Positions 17,314 through 24,425 of a stretch of DNA of 26,833 nt are shown here, piece by piece (the stretch's first letter is position 1; the number at the start of each line of letters is the position of its first letter). The notes beneath the pieces were generated by a model that worked only from the letters and a program-made list of their open reading frames with translations, was not told the origin of the DNA and did no database searches. Source of the stretch: a virus; the IMG/VR virus record IMGVR_UViG_3300024261_002662, positions 1 to 26,833 of that record. One strand, given 5' to 3'. The position numbers and the translations under genes are program-made.

Positions 17314-18062
17314 TAGATACTCCTAATTTTTTCTAGAAAAATTTTGTCTTTTTTTAGCTTTTCTTCTATTAACTTCAAATCGCTATAAGTGTCTAGTGAA
17401 ATACAATCATCTTCGACTATTTGACCGACTATTTTATAACCGTTTTCTAAAAGTCTTAAGTGTTCGTGATCTTCTATTTTTTCTAAACTAGTTTTTTCCA
17501 TGTTATAATAGTCTAAAATAGTCTCTTTTTTAAAAGCCATCAAGTGATAAGCTTTCAACATTGATTTAATCTTGTTCTTGGCATTAGAAGGTATATCATT
17601 TCTGGAAATGTACATTAGTTCCATTGCTTTATTAAAAACTACTTTAAAATCTGAAGGAGAATTAAATTTATCAAATTTAATCGCTAATATGCTAGCGGCT
17701 GCTTGTTTATTCCGCACTAAAACATTTATACTTTTTTGAATAGAATCTGGGTTTAAGAGTATTTCATCGCCATTTATTAGTACATAGTAATCATAGTCAC
17801 CATATGCTTTTACGACTTCGTACATTCTCTCTGTGCCGTTCTTATGCGATTTGCTAGTTAAGATAGAGTTTCCGCCAAAAGAATCTATTAAGTTAGAAAC
17901 TATGATGTCATCAGTGGCTACTACTAAATCGTCTAGCGAATTTGATAATTTTGCTCTCTTGTATACATGCTCTATTAAAGGAATTCCAAAAACTTTTTTC
18001 AAAGGCTTTTGTTTTATTCTGCTTGATTCTAACCTAGACGGTATTATTCCCAGTATTTTCAT
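17313..18062 (-). CDS. kdsB: 3-deoxy-manno-octulosonate cytidylyltransferase (KdsB-like)
   Basis: A 249-residue enzyme of the KdsB family, which makes CMP-Kdo or a related CMP-ulosonate from CTP. Conserved features are 'IIPSRLESSRIKQKPL' (6-21; R10, K19), 'DDLVVATDD' (44-52), 'SHKNGTERMYEV' (72-83), the metal-site 'NGDE' (97-100), 'LEKIEDHEHLRLLENGYKI' (about 191-209) and D224 in 'SLDTYSDL'. The length matches bacterial KdsB (about 248). It overlaps the upstream aldolase stop by 4 nt, which hints that the aldolase makes its substrate. The 'NGDE' segment replaces the usual 'QGDEP', so the substrate may differ from Kdo. Confidence 0.9.
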   Translation of the reverse strand: MKILGIIPSRLESSRIKQKPLKKVFGIPLIEHVYKRAKLSNSLDDLVVATDDIIVSNLIDSFGGNSILTSKSHKNGTERMYEVVKAYGDYDYYVLINGDEILLNPDSIQKSINVLVRNKQAAASILAIKFDKFNSPSDFKVVFNKAMELMYISRNDIPSNAKNKIKSMLKAYHLMAFKKETILDYYNMEKTSLEKIEDHEHLRLLENGYKIVGQIVEDDCISLDTYSDLKLIEEKLKKDKIFLEKIRSI

Positions 18063-19588
18063 GGTAGATAGTTAAAAACAGCATCTTGGACTAAAGGCTC
18101 ATATTTTGTTTGTGTAAGGGAAATCAAACTAATATTTTTATTTTCACCAAAGTTATAAAATATTTCTGTATTTTCTTCAAAGGATTCTAGTTCTTTTATA
18201 GAAAGGTTCTTTTCTTCATAACCATCATATCCAACAACAAATACATCTTCGGCTTTTACTTCTAATGCTATTTGAACTGCTATACCTGTATGAGATTTTC
18301 CATAGATTTTAGATATCGATCTCTGTTTTAAGAAGTAAGTTTTATCAAATGCTTTTTCCGGTACATATATTTCAATTTCGCTGGGCAGTGGTGCTAAGAT
18401 AAAACTTGAGTTTTTTATATCAATTTCATCTAAAATGCTTTCTATCCTTTTGCCTTCGTTACCAGCAATGCAAAAAAGCTGCTTATTATCAACTTTAGAG
18501 AATATCTTTGCATTTCTAGCAGAGGCGTGGATAATAACTGCTTTTGGATTATTTTTTAAAAAATTTAGAATTGATGACGCGTGGTCTTTCACGGATTTTC
18601 CACCCCCAACTAATAAAACTTGGTGATAAGTTTCAGGCTTGAAATCTTCGTATTTTTTTTCATAAATAAAGCCATTTTTTAAAGTCTTAATAATGGTACC
18701 AAAAGAATGCAAACCCTTAGTTATCCAATCCATTACTTTTTTTTGAGGGAAAGAATTAGCTCCGGAAAACATATAGGGTAAAGAAGTTCCCCAAGCATGT
18801 TCTTTTTTAAGGACATTAAAGTCAGAAACTATCTCGCTTAAGCTATCAAAATCAACTTCGAGGTTTTTCTTCTTGTTTAATACAGTCAATAATAATTCGG
18901 TAGATAAGTTACCCGCGCCTCTTCCCATACCCGTCATTGTAGAATCTACTATGCCGGCGCCATTGTCAATAGCTACGAGTGTGTTTGATAAACTCATCTC
19001 CATATTGTTATGGCCATGAAAACCAGCTGTAGATTTTGAAGTTATACTTTCGAAAACTTCGAAAACTTTTTTAACGTCAGCGGGAAACATACTTCCGTAA
19101 GAATCAACAAAATATATATACTCGCATAACTCGTCTAAAGAAGATAATCCCGAAATAAACTCTTTATCTTCTTTCCATTCAGAAGCATACATGATATTCA
19201 AAGCTAACTTAACATTGAATTTTTTTATCTCTTTAGCAATTAAAATGGTTTCTTCAATTTTATCCGGACTTACAGCTATTCTTACTAAATCTATATAGTT
19301 TTCTACCGGTTTTAATATAGAACTAACGTCATCTTTACTTATGCTTTTTTGATTTAACATTATAGATATTTTTTTGCAAGATTTATTTCTAATATCTCTA
19401 AGAACCTCTAAGTTACAAAAAAAATATTTTCCATGATATCCAGGAAGCTTAGGATTTCTATAACCTACTTCGATATAATCTATAGGCAAGTTGTTAGTAC
19501 AATGAATGTACCTTTCTACCAAAGAGTTACTAAAATCCCAGTTGGTATAATAACCACCATCTCTTAAAGTACAGTCAAGAATTTCCAC
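18059..19588 (-). CDS. DRE-TIM (HMG-CoA lyase/DmpG-like) aldolase fused to a C-terminal Rossmann-like domain
   Basis: A 509-residue two-domain protein. Residues 1-300 form an HMGL-like TIM barrel: 'DCTLRDGG' (5-12), 'YIEVGYR' (38-44), metal ligands H191 and H193 ('FHGHNNMEMSLSN') and 'DSTMTGMGRGAGNLSTE' (215-231). The DmpG branch of this superfamily does aldol chemistry on 2-keto acids with pyruvate. Residues about 322-509 begin 'HQVLLVGGGKSVKDHASSIL' and contain 'CIAGNEGKR', 'SHTGIAVQIALEV' and 'VFVVGYDGYEEK'. This looks like a Rossmann-type domain, of unknown role, related in style to sialyltransferase-like or MptE-like folds. A GTG start is forced, because the core motif begins at residue 3. 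Upstream is a GT29-like gene (1-nt overlap), downstream KdsB. The same architecture seems to occur in bacterial surface-polysaccharide loci (from memory). Confidence 0.8.
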   Translation of the reverse strand: MEILDCTLRDGGYYTNWDFSNSLVERYIHCTNNLPIDYIEVGYRNPKLPGYHGKYFFCNLEVLRDIRNKSCKKISIMLNQKSISKDDVSSILKPVENYIDLVRIAVSPDKIEETILIAKEIKKFNVKLALNIMYASEWKEDKEFISGLSSLDELCEYIYFVDSYGSMFPADVKKVFEVFESITSKSTAGFHGHNNMEMSLSNTLVAIDNGAGIVDSTMTGMGRGAGNLSTELLLTVLNKKKNLEVDFDSLSEIVSDFNVLKKEHAWGTSLPYMFSGANSFPQKKVMDWITKGLHSFGTIIKTLKNGFIYEKKYEDFKPETYHQVLLVGGGKSVKDHASSILNFLKNNPKAVIIHASARNAKIFSKVDNKQLFCIAGNEGKRIESILDEIDIKNSSFILAPLPSEIEIYVPEKAFDKTYFLKQRSISKIYGKSHTGIAVQIALEVKAEDVFVVGYDGYEEKNLSIKELESFEENTEIFYNFGENKNISLISLTQTKYEPLVQDAVFNYLP

Positions 19589-20277
19589 TAGTTTTTCCAG
19601 TTTACTAAATCTTTTTCGACAAGCTCTCTAATTATGATCATCTCGGTTTCTACTTCATGGCCCATAGCATTTACTTGTTCCCAACCAAAGCCATGTGAAT
19701 GGCCTTGACCCCAGAAATGTTGGTACTTATCTCCTAAAACATTATCAAACCCGTAAACATTGGGTTTGACGCCAGAATCTACACAGATTAAAATAGCCCT
19801 TAAGCCAATCCTAGGATGTACGCGATATTCTATTCCATGAGGTGGCCACTCTTCTCGATGAATCACTTTTAATACTTCTTCACTAAATTTAGTAGATATT
19901 CCTAGTTTTTCTAAAATTTTATTAGCCCATCTTGAATCACCTTTTTCATGATCTAAAGAAAAAACATTTTCGAAATTTTTCCAAACTTTTCTGCGCGGTG
20001 GGTGGTAAGCATGCTTGCCAAAGCAAATTATATCTTCAGAACTTGAACCAACATATTTATCATAGTTGGAATCATTCACTAATCTAACAGTTGTTTTTTC
20101 GCCTGTAATAGGAGTGCCAGTAGGGGCGTCATTGAATCTTATAATAGAATCGTGATTATCTATTTCCCTGCCCCTGAGTACCCTGTTAAGGGATGGGCCA
20201 GAACCAACAATAGCTACTGAATCTCCAACTGACAAAGAATTTTTATTTTCATTATCGATAATATGCTTTAATTTCAA
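19588..20277 (-). CDS. GT29-like sialyltransferase homologue
   Basis: A 229-residue protein with the cleaner of the two sialyltransferase signatures. Motif L is at about 20-70: 'SVAIVGSGPSLNRVLRGREI', 'DNHDSIIRFNDAPTGTP', 'GEKTTVRLVN'. Motif S is at about 154-178: 'HPRIGLRAILICVDSGVKPN' then 'VYGFD'. H187 in 'QHFWGQ' stands at motif III, and H195-x4-E200 ('HGFGWE') at motif VS. No transmembrane anchor is present. GT29 enzymes use CMP-sialic acid or a similar CMP-ulosonic acid. The start is a forced TTG at 20277 with an AGAGAG Shine-Dalgarno a few bases upstream. It sits between the SIS-HAD fusion and the aldolase. Confidence 0.8.
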   Translation of the reverse strand: MKLKHIIDNENKNSLSVGDSVAIVGSGPSLNRVLRGREIDNHDSIIRFNDAPTGTPITGEKTTVRLVNDSNYDKYVGSSSEDIICFGKHAYHPPRRKVWKNFENVFSLDHEKGDSRWANKILEKLGISTKFSEEVLKVIHREEWPPHGIEYRVHPRIGLRAILICVDSGVKPNVYGFDNVLGDKYQHFWGQGHSHGFGWEQVNAMGHEVETEMIIIRELVEKDLVNWKN

Positions 20278-20278
20278 A

Positions 20279-21253
20279 TTACTCTCTCAAACTTTCGATA
20301 TCACTTAAAACAGAATCCCAACTATTAAACCTTATAGCTTTATCATCTACATAAGCTACTGCTCTTGGTTTTTCTGCTGTGACTTTTGTGACAAAAGAAT
20401 CCATATCGTATTTTTCCAACCAGTCCCAAATTAGTTCAATCCCGGTTTTACCATTGATTAATCCGCGATCCGGCTTAGCCTTACAAGTGTAAACAATGAC
20501 GTTATATTCTTTAGATAACTTTTCTAGTGCGTCTCTAGAACCTTTTATTGGATTGTCATATATAGTTCCATCAAAAAATCCTTTTGAATTTTGATGAATA
20601 ACGCCATCGAAATCAATGCCTATATTGACACTTTCATCAGGAAATGCATGCATTCTGGTAGAACTAGATTTTCGATTAAGTTTTTCTAATTCTTCCGGAA
20701 TGTTTTTCCCTATTGGTGGGCATTCCCTACCAGAACCATGAGTTAGCTGATACTGCAGTAACAATGTTAAAACTTCGCATGTATGGTAATATTCTGTTTC
20801 TAATAAAACCGTAGTTAAGCCGGGAATCTTTGTAGACATTTGCTGGCCAGTTACTAAAGCAGTTTGCATACCATTATCAGATGCCCATTGTAGTGCTTTT
20901 ATGACATCATTAGATCTCCCCGAAGATGATATGCCATAAACCAATGATTGCTTCATATCAGATGAATTCTTATTTGTGGTGCGATGCTTTAACCAGCAAA
21001 CCATCCATTGATCAAAATTTGTATCATTGATCAAGCTAGTAGCAACGCATGCGCTACTTGGCGATTGCGCATTTTTTTGCCCGTTTGAAAGTCGGGTAAT
21101 ATCGACTGCGGTATGGTCAGCAATTGCTAAATTGCCTCCATGTCCCAAAACGTAGATATCGTGACAATTATTAAACTTTTCTTGAAACTGTTTCCAAGAA
21201 GAAGAGTTTACGGTTGTAGCAAATTTTTCTTCAATATTTTCGATATCTAGCAT
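20279..21253 (-). CDS. SIS sugar-phosphate isomerase (GmhA-like) fused to HAD-family phosphatase
   Basis: A 324-residue fusion. Residues 1-180 are a SIS domain resembling GmhA: 'YVLGHGGNLAIADHTAVDIT' (34-53), 'YGISSSGRSNDVIKAL' (106-121) and 'YYHTCEVLTLLLQYQL' (155-170). Such enzymes convert a ketose phosphate to an aldose phosphate. Residues 205-324 are a HAD domain: motif I 'IDFDGV' (D214, D216), motif II T256, motif III K295 in 'TAEKPRAVAYVDDKAIRF', and motif IV D303/D304. This HAD type is common as a stand-alone bacterial and phage protein of unknown substrate. Fused to an isomerase it would plausibly remove the phosphate from the isomerase product, as GmhB or KdsC do in their pathways. 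ATG start at 21253, 2 nt after the GT4 stop. Confidence 0.85.
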   Translation of the reverse strand: MLDIENIEEKFATTVNSSSWKQFQEKFNNCHDIYVLGHGGNLAIADHTAVDITRLSNGQKNAQSPSSACVATSLINDTNFDQWMVCWLKHRTTNKNSSDMKQSLVYGISSSGRSNDVIKALQWASDNGMQTALVTGQQMSTKIPGLTTVLLETEYYHTCEVLTLLLQYQLTHGSGRECPPIGKNIPEELEKLNRKSSSTRMHAFPDESVNIGIDFDGVIHQNSKGFFDGTIYDNPIKGSRDALEKLSKEYNVIVYTCKAKPDRGLINGKTGIELIWDWLEKYDMDSFVTKVTAEKPRAVAYVDDKAIRFNSWDSVLSDIESLRE

Positions 21254-21255
21254 TA

Positions 21256-22206
21256 TTAGCCCTTAGTAATTGATTCAATTGTAGGAATATATAAGTTTCT
21301 AACAACGTGCTCCCAATCGAAATTCAAACTATATTCCCTAATTTCTTTTCTCATCTTGTTAGAAATATCTCTATTCCTAGAAATAACTTCAGATATGTAT
21401 TCTTTATTATAAATGTCTTTCTCTTTAACTACATCTATAAATGGCAGCGTGGTATCTAAATTTGCTGCCGCGCACTCAGAGATTACTAACCCTAGGCCAG
21501 CAGCTAAAGCTTCCATACAAACTAAAGGATGAGCTTCGCCATCACTTAATAGTACCAAGTTGGAAAAATTAGTCAAGTTAGAATAAAGTTGTTCTTTAGT
21601 CATCTCCCCCAGATATCTGGGATGAGATTGAGGGAATCGCTCATCAGCAATTCTTCCTGCAAACCAAAGATTATCAATATCCATAAAATGATATTGTCTT
21701 TTTCTTTCATCTACTTTAGCTAAGTAGAGACTATCACTAGGACGAATACATTCTTCTGCAAATTTAAATAAATCAGTCCTTACTCCGTTATGAATAACAT
21801 GAAGCTTATTATCGTCTACACACGCATTTCTATAAACTTCTGCTATTCCCGGGGAAAGACAAAACATATGGACATCTGATATTGACGCCTTTAGAAAAAA
21901 CTTCTTATAATCATTATGCCATTTTGATCTATTTTCTAGATAACCAAAATGGCTAGTCATAGCAATATTTTTGCAATTTAACTTTTTAGCTAAATCTACA
22001 TGTTCATCATATTGGATATGTACAAAATCCGGGTCTAAACCGTTTATTATTAGAGAAGCTAAATTCATATCTCTGGTGTTAACTATGTCTACCTTATGAC
22101 CAAGTTTTTCTAAACTCTTCCTATAATCGTCAATCAATATTTCAACTGCTCCCCAACCTTTTGGTGGGATGGACAATATACCAGGCCCAACTATACAAAT
22201 TTTCAT
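21256..22206 (-). CDS. glycosyltransferase, GT4-like
   Basis: A 316-residue GT-B enzyme. N-terminal 'KICIVGPGILSIPPKGWGAV' with the acceptor-side Gly-rich loop, 'VIHNGVRTDLF' (about 137-147) at the inter-domain region, and the donor motif 'SDGEAHPLVCMEALAAGLGL' with E224 and E232 (EX7E). It is shorter than many GT4 proteins (about 350-400), but both halves are present. Start is an ATG at 22206, 1 nt after the GT6 stop. Donor and acceptor are unknown; it belongs to the cassette that also holds GT6 and GT11. Confidence 0.87.
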   Translation of the reverse strand: MKICIVGPGILSIPPKGWGAVEILIDDYRKSLEKLGHKVDIVNTRDMNLASLIINGLDPDFVHIQYDEHVDLAKKLNCKNIAMTSHFGYLENRSKWHNDYKKFFLKASISDVHMFCLSPGIAEVYRNACVDDNKLHVIHNGVRTDLFKFAEECIRPSDSLYLAKVDERKRQYHFMDIDNLWFAGRIADERFPQSHPRYLGEMTKEQLYSNLTNFSNLVLLSDGEAHPLVCMEALAAGLGLVISECAAANLDTTLPFIDVVKEKDIYNKEYISEVISRNRDISNKMRKEIREYSLNFDWEHVVRNLYIPTIESITKG

Positions 22207-22207
22207 G

Positions 22208-22948
22208 TTAATTACCGCTACCTTCGAATCGAGGAAATGTTTTTGGATCTTTATCTAAGTGAATCATTTTTACATCATAATAATTCCAAACAAAATCATA
22301 CCCGGGAGATTCTGGAGTTGCATATCCAGCGCCCATGGTTTTTACATCATCAATATTTTCTAAGAAAAATTTATTCATGTGAGACTCATCATGCCATTTT
22401 GCTATAATGTTATTCGAAGTATCTATATCTACGTTTTTACTACATTCAGAAACCATTGACAATATAGATTTCGTCTCTCCTCCCCAAAAACACCCTTGTC
22501 TATAAACTGAGATGTCATATCCTTCTTTAAAAGCGAAAGCGGTTGAATTAGCATTATCTTCAAAAGTTCCCTGTTTATCAATAAACCCTGGGTGTTGGAC
22601 TGATATGAACTTATATTCTTCTTCATCTTCAAAGAAATCGGAAAATTTCATTTCGTCTACTGGCCAGAGGTCAGCATCAATGAAAAATGTATAGTCATAT
22701 TTCTCAAGTTTACTCGAGATAGATTCGATAAATTTAAATCTATGTAATGTGATGTATGGCCAACCTACATGCTGGATTTCAATAGTTTCGATATCTGGGC
22801 TTTTTAAAGAAGGATCGTTTATTTGATCTGTAAAAGCAAATATCTTTTTTTCCAAATTTGGGCAAAAGAATTTATTGACGCGTCTTCTGAAGCCATCTAG
22901 AAATCCTATATAGGGACCGGTACCGATAAAAATTATTGCTATCTTCAA
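22208..22948 (-). CDS. glycosyltransferase family 6 (ABO/alpha-1,3-Gal/GalNAc transferase-like)
   Basis: A GT6-family retaining GT-A enzyme, 246 residues from a TTG at 22948 (then KIAIIFIGTGPYIGFL). Signatures: 'HVGWPYITLHRF' (about 60-71), 'FIDADLWP' with a DXD motif (91-93), 'QHPGF' (about 118-122), 'YRQGCFWGG' (about 149-157) and 'KWHDESHMNKFF' (about 184-195), the hallmark of ABO-type and alpha-1,3-galactosyltransferases. GT6 enzymes add Gal or GalNAc alpha-1,3 to a beta-galactoside, often one carrying alpha-1,2-fucose. The TTG overlaps the fucosyltransferase stop as TTGA, with GGGG seven bases upstream. The frame is open to 23011, but the extra 21 codons lie inside the upstream gene and look spurious. 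The DXD (rather than the NXN reported in several bacterial GT6) suggests metal dependence. Confidence 0.9.
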   Translation of the reverse strand: MKIAIIFIGTGPYIGFLDGFRRRVNKFFCPNLEKKIFAFTDQINDPSLKSPDIETIEIQHVGWPYITLHRFKFIESISSKLEKYDYTFFIDADLWPVDEMKFSDFFEDEEEYKFISVQHPGFIDKQGTFEDNANSTAFAFKEGYDISVYRQGCFWGGETKSILSMVSECSKNVDIDTSNNIIAKWHDESHMNKFFLENIDDVKTMGAGYATPESPGYDFVWNYYDVKMIHLDKDPKTFPRFEGSGN

Positions 22949-23727
22949 ATCAAACCCCAACCTTGAATATAAATTGTGTTCCATTCCTTTGGTCCATCCG
23001 GACCAAACCAATTGTGAGGTGCAATAACAGATTGATAGTTACCTAAAACAGCTCCCCACCAGGAAAAAGATGAATTAGAAATAATATGTGCTGCTGCTTT
23101 TGTCATCATACAAAGATCAATTTCAGGAGAGTTTCCTTCTACTAGAACAGAATTTTCGTTAACTAAGTTATCTCTTATCCATTGATGATCATCACCGAAC
23201 ATTATGAACTTGACATTGCCATTAGTTACTCGCATTATTTCACTTTTAGCTTTATTGTAGTAATCTAAGCTGCATGGAGGATGGTAATTACTTTTTTCTA
23301 AATAATCGCCTCTCCTAACGTGTAGAGAACATAAAGGACGTCCATCGAAATATTTTTGCATTTCAAACATCGCAGCAAGATTTATATCTTCTTTAAAGGT
23401 AAAAGTATTCTTAATCATTTCAAAACAGTTGCCAAAATAAACTGGAGATTGAAAATATCCTCTTAAATCGGTAAAGTCATCTACTAAAAATAGACTTGGA
23501 TGAAATTGAAAACTTGGCTCTTCGTAAACGAATTTAAGTTTATCGACATCTTTTTGAGTTAAAATATCAACATTATTCATGTTGAAAACTTTCCAAAGAT
23601 CTACATTTTCATTATTTTGTAAAGCCCAACTATATCCCCTCGTAAAAGCAGCTGTGGCTAAAGCAGCATATTGAAACATTTGATTTCCTAATCTACCATT
23701 TTGGCCGATTTGTAAACTAGTTAGCAT
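22945..23727 (-). CDS. alpha-1,2-fucosyltransferase (GT11)
   Basis: A 260-residue GT11 enzyme with all the main motifs: 'GRLGNQMFQYA' (11-21), the GDP-fucose-binding 'HVRRGDY' (136-142), 'MFGDDHQWI' (about 176-184) and 'ISNSSFSWWGA' (216-226). GT11 transfers L-fucose from GDP-fucose in alpha-1,2 linkage, usually to galactose, making H-antigen-like structures. Its donor can be made by Gmd and Fcl at the other end of the same cassette. The ATG at 23727 overlaps the GT2 gene by 11 nt, and its stop overlaps the GT6 start. No signal peptide or membrane anchor; a cytoplasmic soluble enzyme. Confidence 0.95.
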   Translation of the reverse strand: MLTSLQIGQNGRLGNQMFQYAALATAAFTRGYSWALQNNENVDLWKVFNMNNVDILTQKDVDKLKFVYEEPSFQFHPSLFLVDDFTDLRGYFQSPVYFGNCFEMIKNTFTFKEDINLAAMFEMQKYFDGRPLCSLHVRRGDYLEKSNYHPPCSLDYYNKAKSEIMRVTNGNVKFIMFGDDHQWIRDNLVNENSVLVEGNSPEIDLCMMTKAAAHIISNSSFSWWGAVLGNYQSVIAPHNWFGPDGPKEWNTIYIQGWGLI

Positions 23728-24424
23728 ATTTTACTATCCCCATGTACTGTAAAGCTTTAAATTGCGATTCTGAAGCTAATAGAGGAAACTTAGAATCATA
23801 GTCCGGATTGTGCGAAGAATTATAATCCACCAAAACTTCCCCTAGATTTTGAAAATTAAACCACTTAATGCATCTAAGCCACATATGATGATCTTCGGAA
23901 ATTGGGTAGGTATCGTCGTATCCACCCACTCTTAGTAGTATATTCCTTCTAAAAATAACGGAGGGATGGGCGATAGCGTTTTTCCCAGTCAATAACCAAG
24001 ACTTAATTGCGACGTCGTTAATTGGATACCTAAACTTATCATCAATGACATCACCTGCTATACTCACTAGTCTAATTTGAGTACCACAAATATCAACTTC
24101 TTTTTTATCATCAAGGACTTTTATTTGCTTTTCTAATTTTGTTGGATACCAAATATCATCGCCATCTTGCCTAGCGATTATTGGAGAGTTAGAATTATAG
24201 AGGCCTGTGTTGAGAGCTGGAACGATCCCAGGAGTTTCACATTTTATAATTTTAATTCTCTTATCATTGAAAGATTCAATTTTTTCGATAGTGCTATCGG
24301 AAGATATATTATCTACCACTATGATTTCGAAATCTTTAAAAGTTTGTTTGATAACTGAATCAATTGATTTTTCTATTGATTCACTACAGTTTTTCACTGG
24401 AATAACAATGGAAACTTTTGGCAA
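23717..24424 (-). CDS. glycosyltransferase family 2
   Basis: A 235-residue GT-A inverting glycosyltransferase. It begins 'PKVSIVIPVKNCSESIEKSI', followed by 'FEIIVVDNISSDST' (about 32-45) for the nucleotide-sugar site, then the DxD region 'IARQDGDDIWYP' (DGDD 87-90) and 'ISEDHHMWLRCIKW' near residue 185, whose Glu-Asp position matches the usual GT2 catalytic 'ED'. The protein starts with a forced TTG at 24424, backed by a GGAG Shine-Dalgarno seven bases upstream. It follows the bifunctional glycosyltransferase by 1 nt and overlaps the fucosyltransferase start by 11 nt. Substrates unknown. Confidence 0.88.
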   Translation of the reverse strand: MPKVSIVIPVKNCSESIEKSIDSVIKQTFKDFEIIVVDNISSDSTIEKIESFNDKRIKIIKCETPGIVPALNTGLYNSNSPIIARQDGDDIWYPTKLEKQIKVLDDKKEVDICGTQIRLVSIAGDVIDDKFRYPINDVAIKSWLLTGKNAIAHPSVIFRRNILLRVGGYDDTYPISEDHHMWLRCIKWFNFQNLGEVLVDYNSSHNPDYDSKFPLLASESQFKALQYMGIVKYAN

Positions 24425-24425
24425 T

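Noticed and set aside
22949-23011. N-terminal extension of the GT6 protein to 23011
   Set aside because: The extra 21 codons sit in the fucosyltransferase gene, out of frame with it. The GT6 Rossmann start (KIAIIFIGTG) begins right at a TTG with an upstream GGGG and a TTGA overlap.
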